Source: Microthrix sp041394405
GTDB taxonomy: Bacteria; Actinomycetota; Acidimicrobiia; Acidimicrobiales; Microtrichaceae
Direction of reading: 5' to 3'
Assembly (NCBI GenBank): GCA_041394405.1
Contig: JAWKIF010000006.1
Location: 682,001 to 746,000, forward strand
DNA: 64,000 bases
Positions 54,267 to 63,208 of this stretch are shown here, in pieces. Position 1 is the first letter of the stretch, and every line of letters begins with the position of its first letter. The translations under genes and the position numbers were made by a program. The notes below the pieces were generated by a model that had not been told where the DNA came from, searched no databases, and saw only the letters and a list, made by a program, of their open reading frames with translations.

Positions 54267-56693
54267 ATGGCAATCCAGGAAGACCTTCGTTCGATACACC
54301 TGGACGACCCGTCCGGACTGGACGACACCACGCCGGCCGACGAGCCCCGCATGCGGGTTCGCAAGCGCGACGGCAGCCTCGAACCCGTCGACCTGAACAA
54401 GATCACCTCTCGGGTGGACCGCTGCTCGGCTCATCTCGATGCCGTCGATCCCATGAAGGTGGCCCTCCGCACCATCTCGGGCCTGGTGGACGGCTCCACC
54501 ACCGAGGAACTCGACCATCTGGCGGTGCGCACCGCCGCTGCGCTCATCTCGGAGGAGCCCAACTACAGCCGCCTCGCCGCCCGCTTGTTGGGCGTCATCA
54601 TCGACGAGGAGGTGGCGCGGCTGGGGGTGAACTCGTTCTCCGAGTCGGTGGGCCTCGGCGCCGAGGTGGGGCTGATTGGCGAGACCACCGCCGCCTTCGT
54701 GGCGGCCAACGCCGCCGAGCTGGACGCGGCGATCCTGCCCGAGCGGAACTGGAACTACGAGTTCTTCGGGCTGCGCACCGTGTACGACCGCTACCTGCTG
54801 CGACACCCCATCGAGCGCAAGGTGACCGAGAACCCGCAGTACTTCCTCATGCGCGTTGCCTGCGGGTTGTCCACCCAGCCGGCCGAGGCCATCGAGTTCT
54901 ACCGGTTGCTCTCGGCGCTGGAGTACCTGCCCTCCAGCCCCACGCTGTTCAACTCGGGCACCGCCCACCCCCAGATGTCCAGCTGCTACCTGCTGGACAG
55001 CCCCGAGGACTCCCTCGACGCCATCTATGACCGCTACAAGGACGTGGCGCGGCTGTCCAAGCACGCCGGCGGCATCGGGTTGAGCTTTTCCCGGGTGCGG
55101 GCGCGCGGTTCGCTCATCCGGGGTACCAACGGCCTGTCCAACGGCATCGTGCCGTTCCTCAAGACCCTCGACAGCTCGGTGGCCGCCGTCAACCAGGGCG
55201 GCCGTCGCAAGGGCGCCGCGTGCGTCTACCTGGAGAGCTGGCATGCCGACATCGAGGAATTCCTCGACCTGAAGGACAACACCGGCGACCACGCCCGGCG
55301 GGCGCACAACCTGAACGTGGCCAACTGGGTGCCGGACCTGTTCATGGAACGGGTGGAGAACGATTGGCAGTGGTCGCTGTTCGACCCCAAGGAGGTGCCC
55401 GAACTGGTCGACCTCTACGGCGAGGAGTTCCGCTCCGCCTACTCCGAGGCCGAATCGGCCGGGCGCTACGTGCGCCAGGTGTCGGCCCGCGAGCTCTACG
55501 CCAAGATGATGCGGAGCCTGGCCCAGACCGGCAACGGCTGGATGACCTTCAAGGACGCCTCCAACAACAAGTGCAACCAGACCGGCGTCGCCGGCAACGT
55601 GGTGCACCTGTCCAACCTGTGCACCGAGATCCTCGAGGTGACCAACCAGGCGGAGACGGCGGTCTGCAACCTCGGCTCGGTCAACCTGTCGGCCATGGTG
55701 CGGCCGTCCGGCGACGACGGCGAGTTGGCCTTCGACTTCGGTCGCCTCGGCGAGGTGGTGGCCCTGGCCCTGCCGTTCCTCGACCGGGTGGTGGACATCA
55801 ACTTCTATCCCACCGACGCCGCCGCCAACTCGAACGCAAAGTGGCGCCCGGTGGGGCTGGGCATCATGGGCCTGCAGGACGTCTTCTTCAAGCTGAAGCT
55901 GGCATTCGATTCGCCCGAGGCCCGAGCGCTGTCCATGCGGATTTCCGAGGAGATCTACTTCAACGCCCTGTCCGCCTCGGCGACGTTGGCCGAGGCCTCC
56001 GGCGCCCACGACGGCTTCGCCGAAACCCGCGCCGCCAAGGGCGAGCTGCAGTTCGACCTGTGGGGCGTCAGCCCCACCGACCCCCAGCGCTGGGCCGAGC
56101 TGAAGGCACGCATCGCCCAGGTGGGGCTGCGCAACTCGCTGATGATCGCCATCGCACCCACCGCCACCATCGCCTCCATCGCCGGCTGCTACGAGTGCAT
56201 CGAGCCGCAGGTGTCCAACCTGTTCAAGCGGGAGACCCTGTCGGGCGAGTTCCTGCAGGTGAATGCCTACCTGGTGCGGGAGCTTCAGGGCCGGGGCCTC
56301 TGGACCCCGGAGATCATCGGTGCCATCAAGCGCTCCGAGGGGTCCATCGCCCACATCGACGCCATCCCAGCCGATATTCGGGAGCGGTTCCGCACCGCCT
56401 GGGAGCTGCCGATGCGCAGCCTCATCGACATGGCGGCCGACCGAGGGGCCTTCATCGATCAAAGCCAGTCGCTGAACCTGTTCATGGAGTCGCCCAACAT
56501 CGGCAAGTTGTCCTCCATGTACCTGCATGCGTGGAAGCGGGGGCTGAAGACCACCTACTACCTGCGCTCCCGCCCTGCGACCCGCATCAAGCAGACCAAC
56601 ACCTCCAACTCCTCGAAGGGGGAGGTGGCCACCGATGGCGACGCCGTCACCTGCTCGCTGGAAAACCCCGAGCACTGCGACGCCTGCCAGTAG
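54267..56693 (+). CDS. nrdA: Ribonucleoside-diphosphate reductase alpha subunit, class Ia
   Basis: An 808-residue catalytic subunit that makes dNDPs. An N-terminal ATP-cone (about 28-115; VRKRDGSLEPVDLNKI) provides allosteric control. Catalytic residues are visible: a Cys in QMSSCYLLDS, the NLCTEI triad (Asn, radical Cys, Glu), the partner Cys in ETAVCNLGSVNL, and the Tyr pair in LKTTYYLRSR. The C-terminal swinging pair is HCDAC. The enzyme needs the NrdB partner directly downstream (86-base gap). A good promoter and repeat pair precede it. Confidence 0.95.
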   Translation: MAIQEDLRSIHLDDPSGLDDTTPADEPRMRVRKRDGSLEPVDLNKITSRVDRCSAHLDAVDPMKVALRTISGLVDGSTTEELDHLAVRTAAALISEEPNYSRLAARLLGVIIDEEVARLGVNSFSESVGLGAEVGLIGETTAAFVAANAAELDAAILPERNWNYEFFGLRTVYDRYLLRHPIERKVTENPQYFLMRVACGLSTQPAEAIEFYRLLSALEYLPSSPTLFNSGTAHPQMSSCYLLDSPEDSLDAIYDRYKDVARLSKHAGGIGLSFSRVRARGSLIRGTNGLSNGIVPFLKTLDSSVAAVNQGGRRKGAACVYLESWHADIEEFLDLKDNTGDHARRAHNLNVANWVPDLFMERVENDWQWSLFDPKEVPELVDLYGEEFRSAYSEAESAGRYVRQVSARELYAKMMRSLAQTGNGWMTFKDASNNKCNQTGVAGNVVHLSNLCTEILEVTNQAETAVCNLGSVNLSAMVRPSGDDGELAFDFGRLGEVVALALPFLDRVVDINFYPTDAAANSNAKWRPVGLGIMGLQDVFFKLKLAFDSPEARALSMRISEEIYFNALSASATLAEASGAHDGFAETRAAKGELQFDLWGVSPTDPQRWAELKARIAQVGLRNSLMIAIAPTATIASIAGCYECIEPQVSNLFKRETLSGEFLQVNAYLVRELQGRGLWTPEIIGAIKRSEGSIAHIDAIPADIRERFRTAWELPMRSLIDMAADRGAFIDQSQSLNLFMESPNIGKLSSMYLHAWKRGLKTTYYLRSRPATRIKQTNTSNSSKGEVATDGDAVTCSLENPEHCDACQ

Positions 56694-56779
56694 CCGGCAG
56701 ACACGCCCCATCGCACCGCACGCCCGAACGATCCACCTGAACGACACGCACAGCGAAACGACCCAGAAAGAACACCACC

Positions 56780-57913
56780 ATGTCCTTGGCAGAGGCCATC
56801 ACACTCACCGACGACGACCACGCCGGGGCTTCCTACGTGAACGGGGCTGCGGCGCCGTCGCTGGCCCCGCAGCACACCACTGAGCCGCTCGGCCGCTCGG
56901 CCGGCGACGGGGCGGCCCTGCTGAACCCGGGTTTCAACCTCACCCTGCGCCCCATGCGTTATCCCGAGTTCTACGAGATGTACCAGAACGCCATTCGCAA
57001 CACGTGGACGGTGGAGGAGGTGGACTTCGCCGACGACGTCACCGACCTGACCACGCGCCTCACCCCGGCCGAGCAGCACCTCATCGGCCGGTTGGTGGCC
57101 TTCTTCGCCACCGGCGATTCGATCGTGGCCAACAACCTGGTGCTGAACCTGTACCAGCACGTCAACTCGCCCGAGGCACGGATGTACCTGTCGCGCCAGC
57201 TCTACGAGGAGGCGCTGCACGTCCAGTTCTACCTGACCCTGTTGGACACCTACCTGCCCGATCCGGACGAGCGCAACGCCGCGTTCGCTGCGATCGACAA
57301 CATCCCCTCCATCAAGGCCAAGGCCGACTTCTGCTTCAAGTGGATCGGATCCATCTCCGAGCTGGACGAGCTGCGCACCCGGGAGGATCGCCAGGCGTTC
57401 CTGCTCAACCTCATCTGCTTTGCGTCCTGCATCGAGGGGCTGTTCTTCTTCGCCGCCTTCGCCTACGTCTACTTCCTGCGCTCCAAGGGCCTGCTGAACG
57501 GCCTGGCCGCCGGCACCAACTGGGTGTTTCGCGACGAGTCGATGCACATGAACTTCGCCCTGGCGGTCATCGACCAGGTGCGTGAGGAGGAACCCGAGCT
57601 CTTCGACGACGAGCTTGAGGCCCAGGTCCGTCAGATGATGACCGAGGCCGTTGAGTGCGAATACGCCTTCGCCGAGGACCTGCTGAGCCAGGGCGTCACC
57701 GGCCTGAGCCTGGCCGACACCCGCCAGTACCTGCAGTTCGTCGCCGATCAGCGCCTTGACGCCCTGGGGTACACCCCCAAGTGGGGGTCGCAGAACCCGT
57801 TCGGATTCCTCGACCTGCAGGACGTGCAGGAGTTGACCAACTTCTTCGAGCGCAAGGTAGCCGCCTACCAGGTGGGCGTCGAGGGCTCGGTGGGCTTCGA
57901 CGACGACTTCTAG
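56780..57913 (+). CDS. nrdB: Ribonucleoside-diphosphate reductase beta subunit, class Ia
   Basis: A 377-residue radical-generating subunit. The metal ligands and radical site align with E. coli NrdB: D113 (FATGDSIVANN), E144 and H147 with Tyr151 four residues later (YEEALHVQFYL), a Glu in ASCIEGLFFF, and Glu/His in FRDESMHMNF. The radical tyrosine is therefore present and the protein is of the ordinary type. The C-terminal tail VGFDDDF is typical of the peptide that docks on NrdA. RBS AGAAAGAACACCACC precedes ATG 56780. Confidence 0.95.
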   Translation: MSLAEAITLTDDDHAGASYVNGAAAPSLAPQHTTEPLGRSAGDGAALLNPGFNLTLRPMRYPEFYEMYQNAIRNTWTVEEVDFADDVTDLTTRLTPAEQHLIGRLVAFFATGDSIVANNLVLNLYQHVNSPEARMYLSRQLYEEALHVQFYLTLLDTYLPDPDERNAAFAAIDNIPSIKAKADFCFKWIGSISELDELRTREDRQAFLLNLICFASCIEGLFFFAAFAYVYFLRSKGLLNGLAAGTNWVFRDESMHMNFALAVIDQVREEEPELFDDELEAQVRQMMTEAVECEYAFAEDLLSQGVTGLSLADTRQYLQFVADQRLDALGYTPKWGSQNPFGFLDLQDVQELTNFFERKVAAYQVGVEGSVGFDDDF

Positions 57914-58048
57914 CCGACGTCTGGCTCGCAGGCCGTGGCCAGGCGTTCGGCGCCGGGTTGCCGCGCCCGACCCGCGTGCAACTCCGCCGGCAGCGAGCTC
58001 AGCTGAGCGGCTTCTCGGCAGCTCAGGCCGCGGTCACGAACACCGCCC

Positions 58049-60001
58049 GTGCGGAACTACGCTGAGCGGCCTGTGCGGCGTGGCGTTCCTTCCTTTGTCT
58101 GGGTCTTCCTGCGGATACTCATCACCATGGCGGTCGGCGTAGCCGGCACCGTGGCGGCCACGCGCCTGCTGGCCGAGCAGGTTGGCGACACGGCGCATCT
58201 GGCCAACGTGCCGGAGCAGCCCGACATCGTCCTGGAGCAGCTCAACAGCCGCTCGGTGGTTTACGACAAGAACGGCAACGAGCTGGCCGTTCTCCGCCGG
58301 GCGGAGGATCGCGAGCTGGTGCCGCTCAGCCGCATCCCCAAGCAGCTCCAGGATGCCGTGGTCGGCATCGAGGACCGCTTCTATTACCAGCACAACGGCG
58401 TGAACATCCGGGGCACCATGCGGGCCCTGTTGGCCAACACGGAGTCGGGCGACATCTCCCAGGGCGGATCCACCATCACCCAGCAGCTGGTGAAGCAGTC
58501 GCTCCTGGGCACCCAGCAGACCGTGGAGCGCAAGGTAAAGGAGGCGGCCCTGGCGATCCGCCTCGAAAAGCAGATGTCCAAGGACCAGATCCTGGAGCGG
58601 TACCTCAACATCGTGTACCTGGGCAACCGGGCCTACGGCATGCAGGCCGCCTCCCAGACGTACTTCAACAAGGACGTCGACCAGATTCAATGGCCGGAGA
58701 TCGCCCTGTTGGTGTCGATCATTCCCAACCCGTCCAACTACGACCCCATCGATCACCCCGAAACCTCAAAGGAGCGGCGTGCGTTGGTGGCCAAGCGGCT
58801 GCGGGAGCTGGACGTCATCACCCCCGACCTCGAGACGGTGATCAACGCCACACCGCTACCCACCCAGCTCACCCCGGTGCCGGTGGGGGTCACCGAGAAC
58901 CAGACCATCGGCACCAACTACTTCGTGGAGGAGGTGAAGCGCACCCTGGCCGAGAACCCCCAGGTGGGCGAGGACAACCTCTACAAGGGCGGGTTGAAGA
59001 TCTACACCACGTTCGACCCCAAGGCCCAGGGCGACGCCGAGGCCGCCGTGCAACAGCAAACGCCCAACACCAACGGCCGGTTCGTCTCGGCCCTGGCCGC
59101 AGTTGAGCCGGGCAGCGGACGGGTGAAGGCATTGGTTGGTGGCCCGCCCGGCGGTGAAAGCGAATACAACGCGGCAACCCAGGGTGGGCGCCAACCGGGG
59201 TCGTCGTTCAAGCCGATCGTGTTGGCCACGGCGTTCAGCCAGGGCCGCGTGCCCAACGACCTCATCAGCGGTCAGAGCCCGTGCTCGTTCAACAACCCAG
59301 GTGGCTATCCCAACCCCTACAACGTCACGAACTACGAGGGCTCCGCCGGTTCAACCACCAGCTTGAAGGAACAGACCATCCAGTCCAACAACTGCGCCTA
59401 CGTTCGTCTGGGCCAGACCGTGGGGCAGGACAAGGTGGTGGAGTTGGGCGAGAAGCTGGGGATCAAGGGGCTTCAGGCCAACATCTCCCTGCCGCTGGGC
59501 ACCGAGGAGGTCACCCCGCTGGACATGGCCGCCGCCTATGCCGCGTTCGCGGCCGACGGCCAGTACAACGCCCCGTACCTCATCGAGCGGGTGGAGAACG
59601 CCCAGGGGCAGGACATCCTCAAGCACGAGTCCACCCCCTCCACGGCCATGACCCCCGAGGTGGCCCGGCTGGTCACCGAGGTGCTGGAACAGAACGTCGT
59701 TCGGGGCACCGGCACCAAGGCGCGGATCTGGGGGCAACAGGTGGCGGGCAAGACCGGCACCACCCAGGACTACGGCGATGCGTGGTTCGTGGGTTACTCC
59801 CCGTACATGGCGACGGCGGTGTGGATGGGCAACCCCAACACCAACGGGGACAAGATGCGGAACGTCGGCGGCATCAGGGTGACCGGAGGTTCCTATCCGG
59901 CCGAGATCTGGCAGGCCTTCATGAGCAGTGTCCATGCCGGCCAGCCGGCGCTCAGCTTCCCGCCGGCACCGGGCACTCGCTTCGGCGGCACCATCGGCTA
60001 G
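58049..60001 (+). CDS. Class A penicillin-binding protein (transglycosylase/transpeptidase)
   Basis: A 650-residue bifunctional peptidoglycan synthase. A transmembrane helix (about 17-41) precedes the GT51 domain with catalytic Glu in VGIEDRFYYQHNG, GGSTITQQLVKQ and RKVKEAALAIRLEKQ. The transpeptidase carries S385-S-F-K388 (SxxK), S446-N-N448 (SxN) and K568-T-G-T. It acts outside the membrane in cell wall growth. It starts 135 bases after nrdB and is followed by a zinc-ribbon gene in the same direction. Confidence 0.95.
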   Translation: MRNYAERPVRRGVPSFVWVFLRILITMAVGVAGTVAATRLLAEQVGDTAHLANVPEQPDIVLEQLNSRSVVYDKNGNELAVLRRAEDRELVPLSRIPKQLQDAVVGIEDRFYYQHNGVNIRGTMRALLANTESGDISQGGSTITQQLVKQSLLGTQQTVERKVKEAALAIRLEKQMSKDQILERYLNIVYLGNRAYGMQAASQTYFNKDVDQIQWPEIALLVSIIPNPSNYDPIDHPETSKERRALVAKRLRELDVITPDLETVINATPLPTQLTPVPVGVTENQTIGTNYFVEEVKRTLAENPQVGEDNLYKGGLKIYTTFDPKAQGDAEAAVQQQTPNTNGRFVSALAAVEPGSGRVKALVGGPPGGESEYNAATQGGRQPGSSFKPIVLATAFSQGRVPNDLISGQSPCSFNNPGGYPNPYNVTNYEGSAGSTTSLKEQTIQSNNCAYVRLGQTVGQDKVVELGEKLGIKGLQANISLPLGTEEVTPLDMAAAYAAFAADGQYNAPYLIERVENAQGQDILKHESTPSTAMTPEVARLVTEVLEQNVVRGTGTKARIWGQQVAGKTGTTQDYGDAWFVGYSPYMATAVWMGNPNTNGDKMRNVGGIRVTGGSYPAEIWQAFMSSVHAGQPALSFPPAPGTRFGGTIG

Positions 60002-60041
60002 GCCCGTCCCGGGTTGTCGCGTCCGGGGCGCATCGGATTGG

Positions 60042-60755
60042 ATGGGGCCTGTGCAGGACCTCCTCGCCCTTCAGGCGCTCGACACCGCGGCCGATCAACT
60101 TCGTCACCGGCTGGACACCCTTCCCGAGCGGGCGGAGGTGGATGCGGCGACCCTGGCCGAACGCCAGGCGGCGGAGACGCTGGCCGCCTTGGACGAGATC
60201 CGCCACGGCCACGCCAGAGACCTCAAGCGGCTGGAGGACGAGGCGGCATCCATCACCGCCCACATCGAGGAGGTGGAGGGCACGCTGTACGGCGGCACCG
60301 TGCGGGCACCCAAGGAGCTCACCGACCTCCAGTCCGAGATGAACTCGCTGAAGCGCCACCGGCGCGACGTGGAGGACCAGGAACTCGACGTGATGGAGCA
60401 GCTCGAGCCGCTGGATGCCGAGCGGGAGAAGGCCAAGGCCGCCCAGGTCGAGGCTGCGGAACGGCGCGAGAACGCCACCGCGCGGCTGGATGCCGCGTCC
60501 GAGGTGCTCAACGGCGAGCTGGAGGGGCTGAGCGCGCGGCGGGCCGAGCTGGTTGCGCACGTGGACGCCAGTGCGCTGAGCGACTACGAGCGGCTCCGCG
60601 CACAGTTCGGCGGGGTGGCCGTCGCCCAGCTGTCCGGGGGCCGGTGCTCGGGCTGCCACCTGAGCCTGCCCGCCGTAGACCTGGACCAGATCAAGCGAGC
60701 TCCCGCGGACGCGCAGGTGTCCTGCCCGGAGTGCGGGCGCCTGCTGGCCCGCTAG
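60042..60755 (+). CDS. Coiled-coil C4 zinc-ribbon protein (DUF164/CdsZ-like)
   Basis: A 237-residue protein. A long charged helical region (about 8-175, many Glu/Arg/Ala heptads) forms an antiparallel coiled coil. A zinc ribbon follows with CSGCHLSLPA and CPECGRLLAR at the very C-terminus. The family has been linked to nucleic-acid binding, but its role in actinobacteria is not settled. ATG 60042 or GTG 60051 are possible starts; the longer upstream frame overlaps the PBP gene and lacks similarity. Confidence 0.85.
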   Translation: MGPVQDLLALQALDTAADQLRHRLDTLPERAEVDAATLAERQAAETLAALDEIRHGHARDLKRLEDEAASITAHIEEVEGTLYGGTVRAPKELTDLQSEMNSLKRHRRDVEDQELDVMEQLEPLDAEREKAKAAQVEAAERRENATARLDAASEVLNGELEGLSARRAELVAHVDASALSDYERLRAQFGGVAVAQLSGGRCSGCHLSLPAVDLDQIKRAPADAQVSCPECGRLLAR

Positions 60756-60767
60756 GAGCCGGCCACC

Positions 60768-61268
60768 ATGTTCCTGTGGTACCTCGGGGTGTCCTGGGTT
60801 GCCGTGTGGTCGGTGTTTCGCAGCCCGGCTCTGGACTATCGCCTGGTGATGGTCGGCTCGGTGCTGCCGGTGGGAGAGCTGCCCGTCGGAACCGGCCCGT
60901 TGCACACGCTGTTGGCGCCGGTGCTGGCCTTGGCGGTGGTCATGTTGGCCACCCGAGGCAGGCGCCTGGTTCGCCGTCGCTGGCTCGGGCTTCCCATCGG
61001 CATGTTCGTTCACCTGGTGTTGGACGGGTCGGTGGCGCGGCCGGAGTTGTTCTGGTGGCCACTCGGTGGTGGCGGCGCGTTCGGGGCGTCCTTGCCCGAA
61101 CTCGGCGCGGGCATCTGGTTGCTGGTGGCCGAGCTGATCGGGCTGGGGGCCATCCTGTGGGCCGTCGGCCGGTTCGGCCTGGACGATGCCGACCGGCGAG
61201 CGATGTTCCTCCGCAGCGGCCAACTCGATCGCGCCCTCGCCGGTCAGGAGCCAGAATCCGGCTGTTGA
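60768..61268 (+). CDS. Integral membrane protein
   Basis: A 166-residue protein with about four hydrophobic segments (FLWYLGVSWVAVWSVF, LLAPVLALAVVMLA, LGLPIGMFVHLVLDG, GIWLLVAELIGLGAILWAV). The motif HLVLDG with preceding HTLL resembles YdjM/DUF457-type membrane-bound metal-dependent hydrolases, though only part of the metal pattern is visible. It starts 12 bases after the zinc-ribbon gene and is probably cotranscribed. Confidence 0.65.
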   Translation: MFLWYLGVSWVAVWSVFRSPALDYRLVMVGSVLPVGELPVGTGPLHTLLAPVLALAVVMLATRGRRLVRRRWLGLPIGMFVHLVLDGSVARPELFWWPLGGGGAFGASLPELGAGIWLLVAELIGLGAILWAVGRFGLDDADRRAMFLRSGQLDRALAGQEPESGC

Positions 61269-61282
61269 GCCGCTGACAGCGT

Positions 61283-61330
61283 CACGCGGTGAGGGTTGTG
61301 GGTGCCAGAGACCCCATAACCCTCACGGGG
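61283..61330. repeat. Dispersed near-palindromic repeat, copy B (inverted relative to copy A)
   Basis: The element reads CACGCGGTGAGGGTTGTG, GGTGCCAGAGACCCC, ATAACCCTCACGGGG, with 14 of 15 stem positions able to pair (one G-T). Its reverse complement shares the outer 15 and 18 bases of copy A at 42895-42942. It lies between convergent genes and may act as a terminator for both. Confidence 0.75.
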
Positions 61331-61337
61331 TTTGGGC

Positions 61338-62777
61338 TTAGAAGTTGATGGCGGACAGGTCGGCGTGCCAGTTGCGGGTGCGCTCGACGGCGCCGGCCCA
61401 CTCGTCCGCGTCGAAGGAGCCGGTTGGCTCGATCACCGCAGCCGGGTGCCACAGCTCGGCCAGCGCCGACACGGAGGGAAACCAGCCCAGCGCCACTCCG
61501 GCGGCCAGCGCGGCGCCCCGCGCCGTGGCCTCCAGGTGGGGCGACACCTCTACCGGCCGGTTGATGGCGTTGGCCAGCGCCTGCACGAACGTGGCGTTGG
61601 CCGACATGCCGCCGTCCACCCGCAGCCGGGCGATGTGGGCGCCGGTGTCGGACTCGGCGGCTTGCAGCAGCTCGGCGCCCCGCCGGGCCACCCCCTCCAA
61701 GACCGCCCTGGCCACGTGGGCCTTGGTGGAGCCCCGGGTGAGCCCGAACAGGCCGCTGCGGGCGCCGTAGTCCCAGTGCGGCGTGCCGAGGCCCAGGGGG
61801 GCAGGCACAAACACCACGCCGCCGGCGTCATCGACGGAGGCCGCCAGGGCGTCGCAGTCGGACACCTGGTCGATGATGCCCAGGTCGTCCCGCAGCCACT
61901 CCACGTTGCTGCCCGCCGACAGGCCGATGGCCTCCATGGCCCACGTGCGGGTCCCGTCCTCGGACCAGCCGACCAGCGGGAAACACCCGGCGGCGGTGCG
62001 GGGGACGCTCGGGTGGTCGCCCGGCGTGCAGACGTCCAACATGGCCCCGGTGCCGAAGGTGATCTTCGCGGTATCGGGCAGCACGGCGCCCTGACCGATC
62101 ATGGACGCCTGTTGGTCACCCAAGACGGCCAGCAGCGGCGGCGCGCCCGCCACCTCGTGCAGGGTTCCCAATTGGCCCACCGAGTCGACGATGGAGGGCA
62201 GCGTTGCCGCCGGAACGTTCAGGGTTGCCAGCACCTCGCCTGCCCAGCCGGTCACGGCCTCGTCGGAGAGGCCGGTGACCGAGGCATTGGAGGCGTCGGT
62301 GACACAAGCCGAACCGCCGGACAGCTTCCATGCCAACCACGTGTCGATGGTGCCGCCGAGCAGGCCCCGGGTGCGCCCGGGGTCGGTGGCGTCGAGCAGG
62401 TTGGCCAACTTCGTGGCGCTCTGGTTGGGCGCCAAGCGCAGGCCCTGGCCGGCGAGCACCAGGCAGTCGCCCACGGTGCGCAGGTCCTGCCAACCCTGCC
62501 CGGGTGCCACGGGTTCGCCGGTGACCGGGTCCCAGACCACGGTTGATGCCCGCTGGTTGGTGATGGCCAGGCCCTCGACGGGCCCATCGGCGCCCAGCGA
62601 CTCCGATACCAGCCGGGCGGCCGTGTCGGCCAGGTGGGCCGCATCGAATTCGACGAGGCCCTCCATGGGCGTGATGGGAAGGGCCTCTGCCCGGCGCTCG
62701 TTTCGCAGCGATCCGTCGGCGTCCGCCCGGACCACCCGGATCGAGCTGGTGCCCACGTCGATGACCAGCACGCTCAT
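61338..62777 (-). CDS. FGGY-family carbohydrate kinase, glycerol-kinase-like
   Basis: A 479-residue kinase of the actin/hexokinase fold. SVLVIDVGTSSIRVV is the phosphate-1 loop. TNQRASTVVWDPVTGEP, GQGWQDLRTVGDC, LGDQQASMIGQG, TFGTGAMLDVCT, GTPHWDYGARSGLFGLTRG and LRVDGGMSANATFVQALA align in order with glycerol kinase. Glycerol is the likely substrate, yielding glycerol 3-phosphate, but other polyols are possible. The start overlaps the stop of a small membrane gene (ATGA), within a three-gene unit that also contains an alkyl-DHAP-synthase-like flavoprotein. Confidence 0.85.
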   Translation of the reverse strand: MSVLVIDVGTSSIRVVRADADGSLRNERRAEALPITPMEGLVEFDAAHLADTAARLVSESLGADGPVEGLAITNQRASTVVWDPVTGEPVAPGQGWQDLRTVGDCLVLAGQGLRLAPNQSATKLANLLDATDPGRTRGLLGGTIDTWLAWKLSGGSACVTDASNASVTGLSDEAVTGWAGEVLATLNVPAATLPSIVDSVGQLGTLHEVAGAPPLLAVLGDQQASMIGQGAVLPDTAKITFGTGAMLDVCTPGDHPSVPRTAAGCFPLVGWSEDGTRTWAMEAIGLSAGSNVEWLRDDLGIIDQVSDCDALAASVDDAGGVVFVPAPLGLGTPHWDYGARSGLFGLTRGSTKAHVARAVLEGVARRGAELLQAAESDTGAHIARLRVDGGMSANATFVQALANAINRPVEVSPHLEATARGAALAAGVALGWFPSVSALAELWHPAAVIEPTGSFDADEWAGAVERTRNWHADLSAINF

Positions 62778-63208
62778 GGCAAGTACTCCTTGTGGTTCCG
62801 CCGGTTGGCCAATGCCCCGCCCAGCAACCCGCAGGTGGACATGAGCAGCGTCAGGTACGCCACGCCCACCAGCGAGAGGGCGTCGAGCGTGCCCTGGGAG
62901 GCGGCGACGACCAGGCCGAGCGCCTGGATGACCAGATAGCCCGCTGCCGCCGCGGCAGCCCCGTTGGGCAGGGTTCTGCCCGGGGCGCGGCGCCCGGCGA
63001 CCCACCCGCCGAGCGCCGCGCTGGACAGGATCAGCAACGAGAACGCAGCGCCGATGGCGGGCGAAGGTGTTTCCTTCCCCGACTGCGCCAGCGAGTTGAT
63101 CAGCGCCAGCGGCCCGCACAACACGGCCGTGACACCGGCCCCACGGAGGACGGCGTCGCTCACCAGCACGCCCCCGGGAGGCCGATCCGGCCCCGTCGGC
63201 AGGCTCAT
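62774..63208 (-). CDS. Small integral membrane protein
   Basis: A 144-residue protein with about four hydrophobic segments (AGVTAVLCGPLALINSLA, IGAAFSLLILSSAALGGWVAG, AAAAAAGYLVIQALGLVVAA, LVGVAYLTLLMSTCGLLGGAL). No family is recognised. It overlaps its neighbours by four bases on each side, so it belongs to the kinase/flavoprotein unit and may be a partner or facilitator in glycerol or polyol use; this is inference. Confidence 0.65.
   Translation of the reverse strand: MSLPTGPDRPPGGVLVSDAVLRGAGVTAVLCGPLALINSLAQSGKETPSPAIGAAFSLLILSSAALGGWVAGRRAPGRTLPNGAAAAAAGYLVIQALGLVVAASQGTLDALSLVGVAYLTLLMSTCGLLGGALANRRNHKEYLP

Noticed and set aside
54213..56747. 844-codon open frame antisense to nrdA
   Set aside because: His/Val/Gly-rich shadow translation without domains; nrdA on the plus strand has all catalytic motifs.
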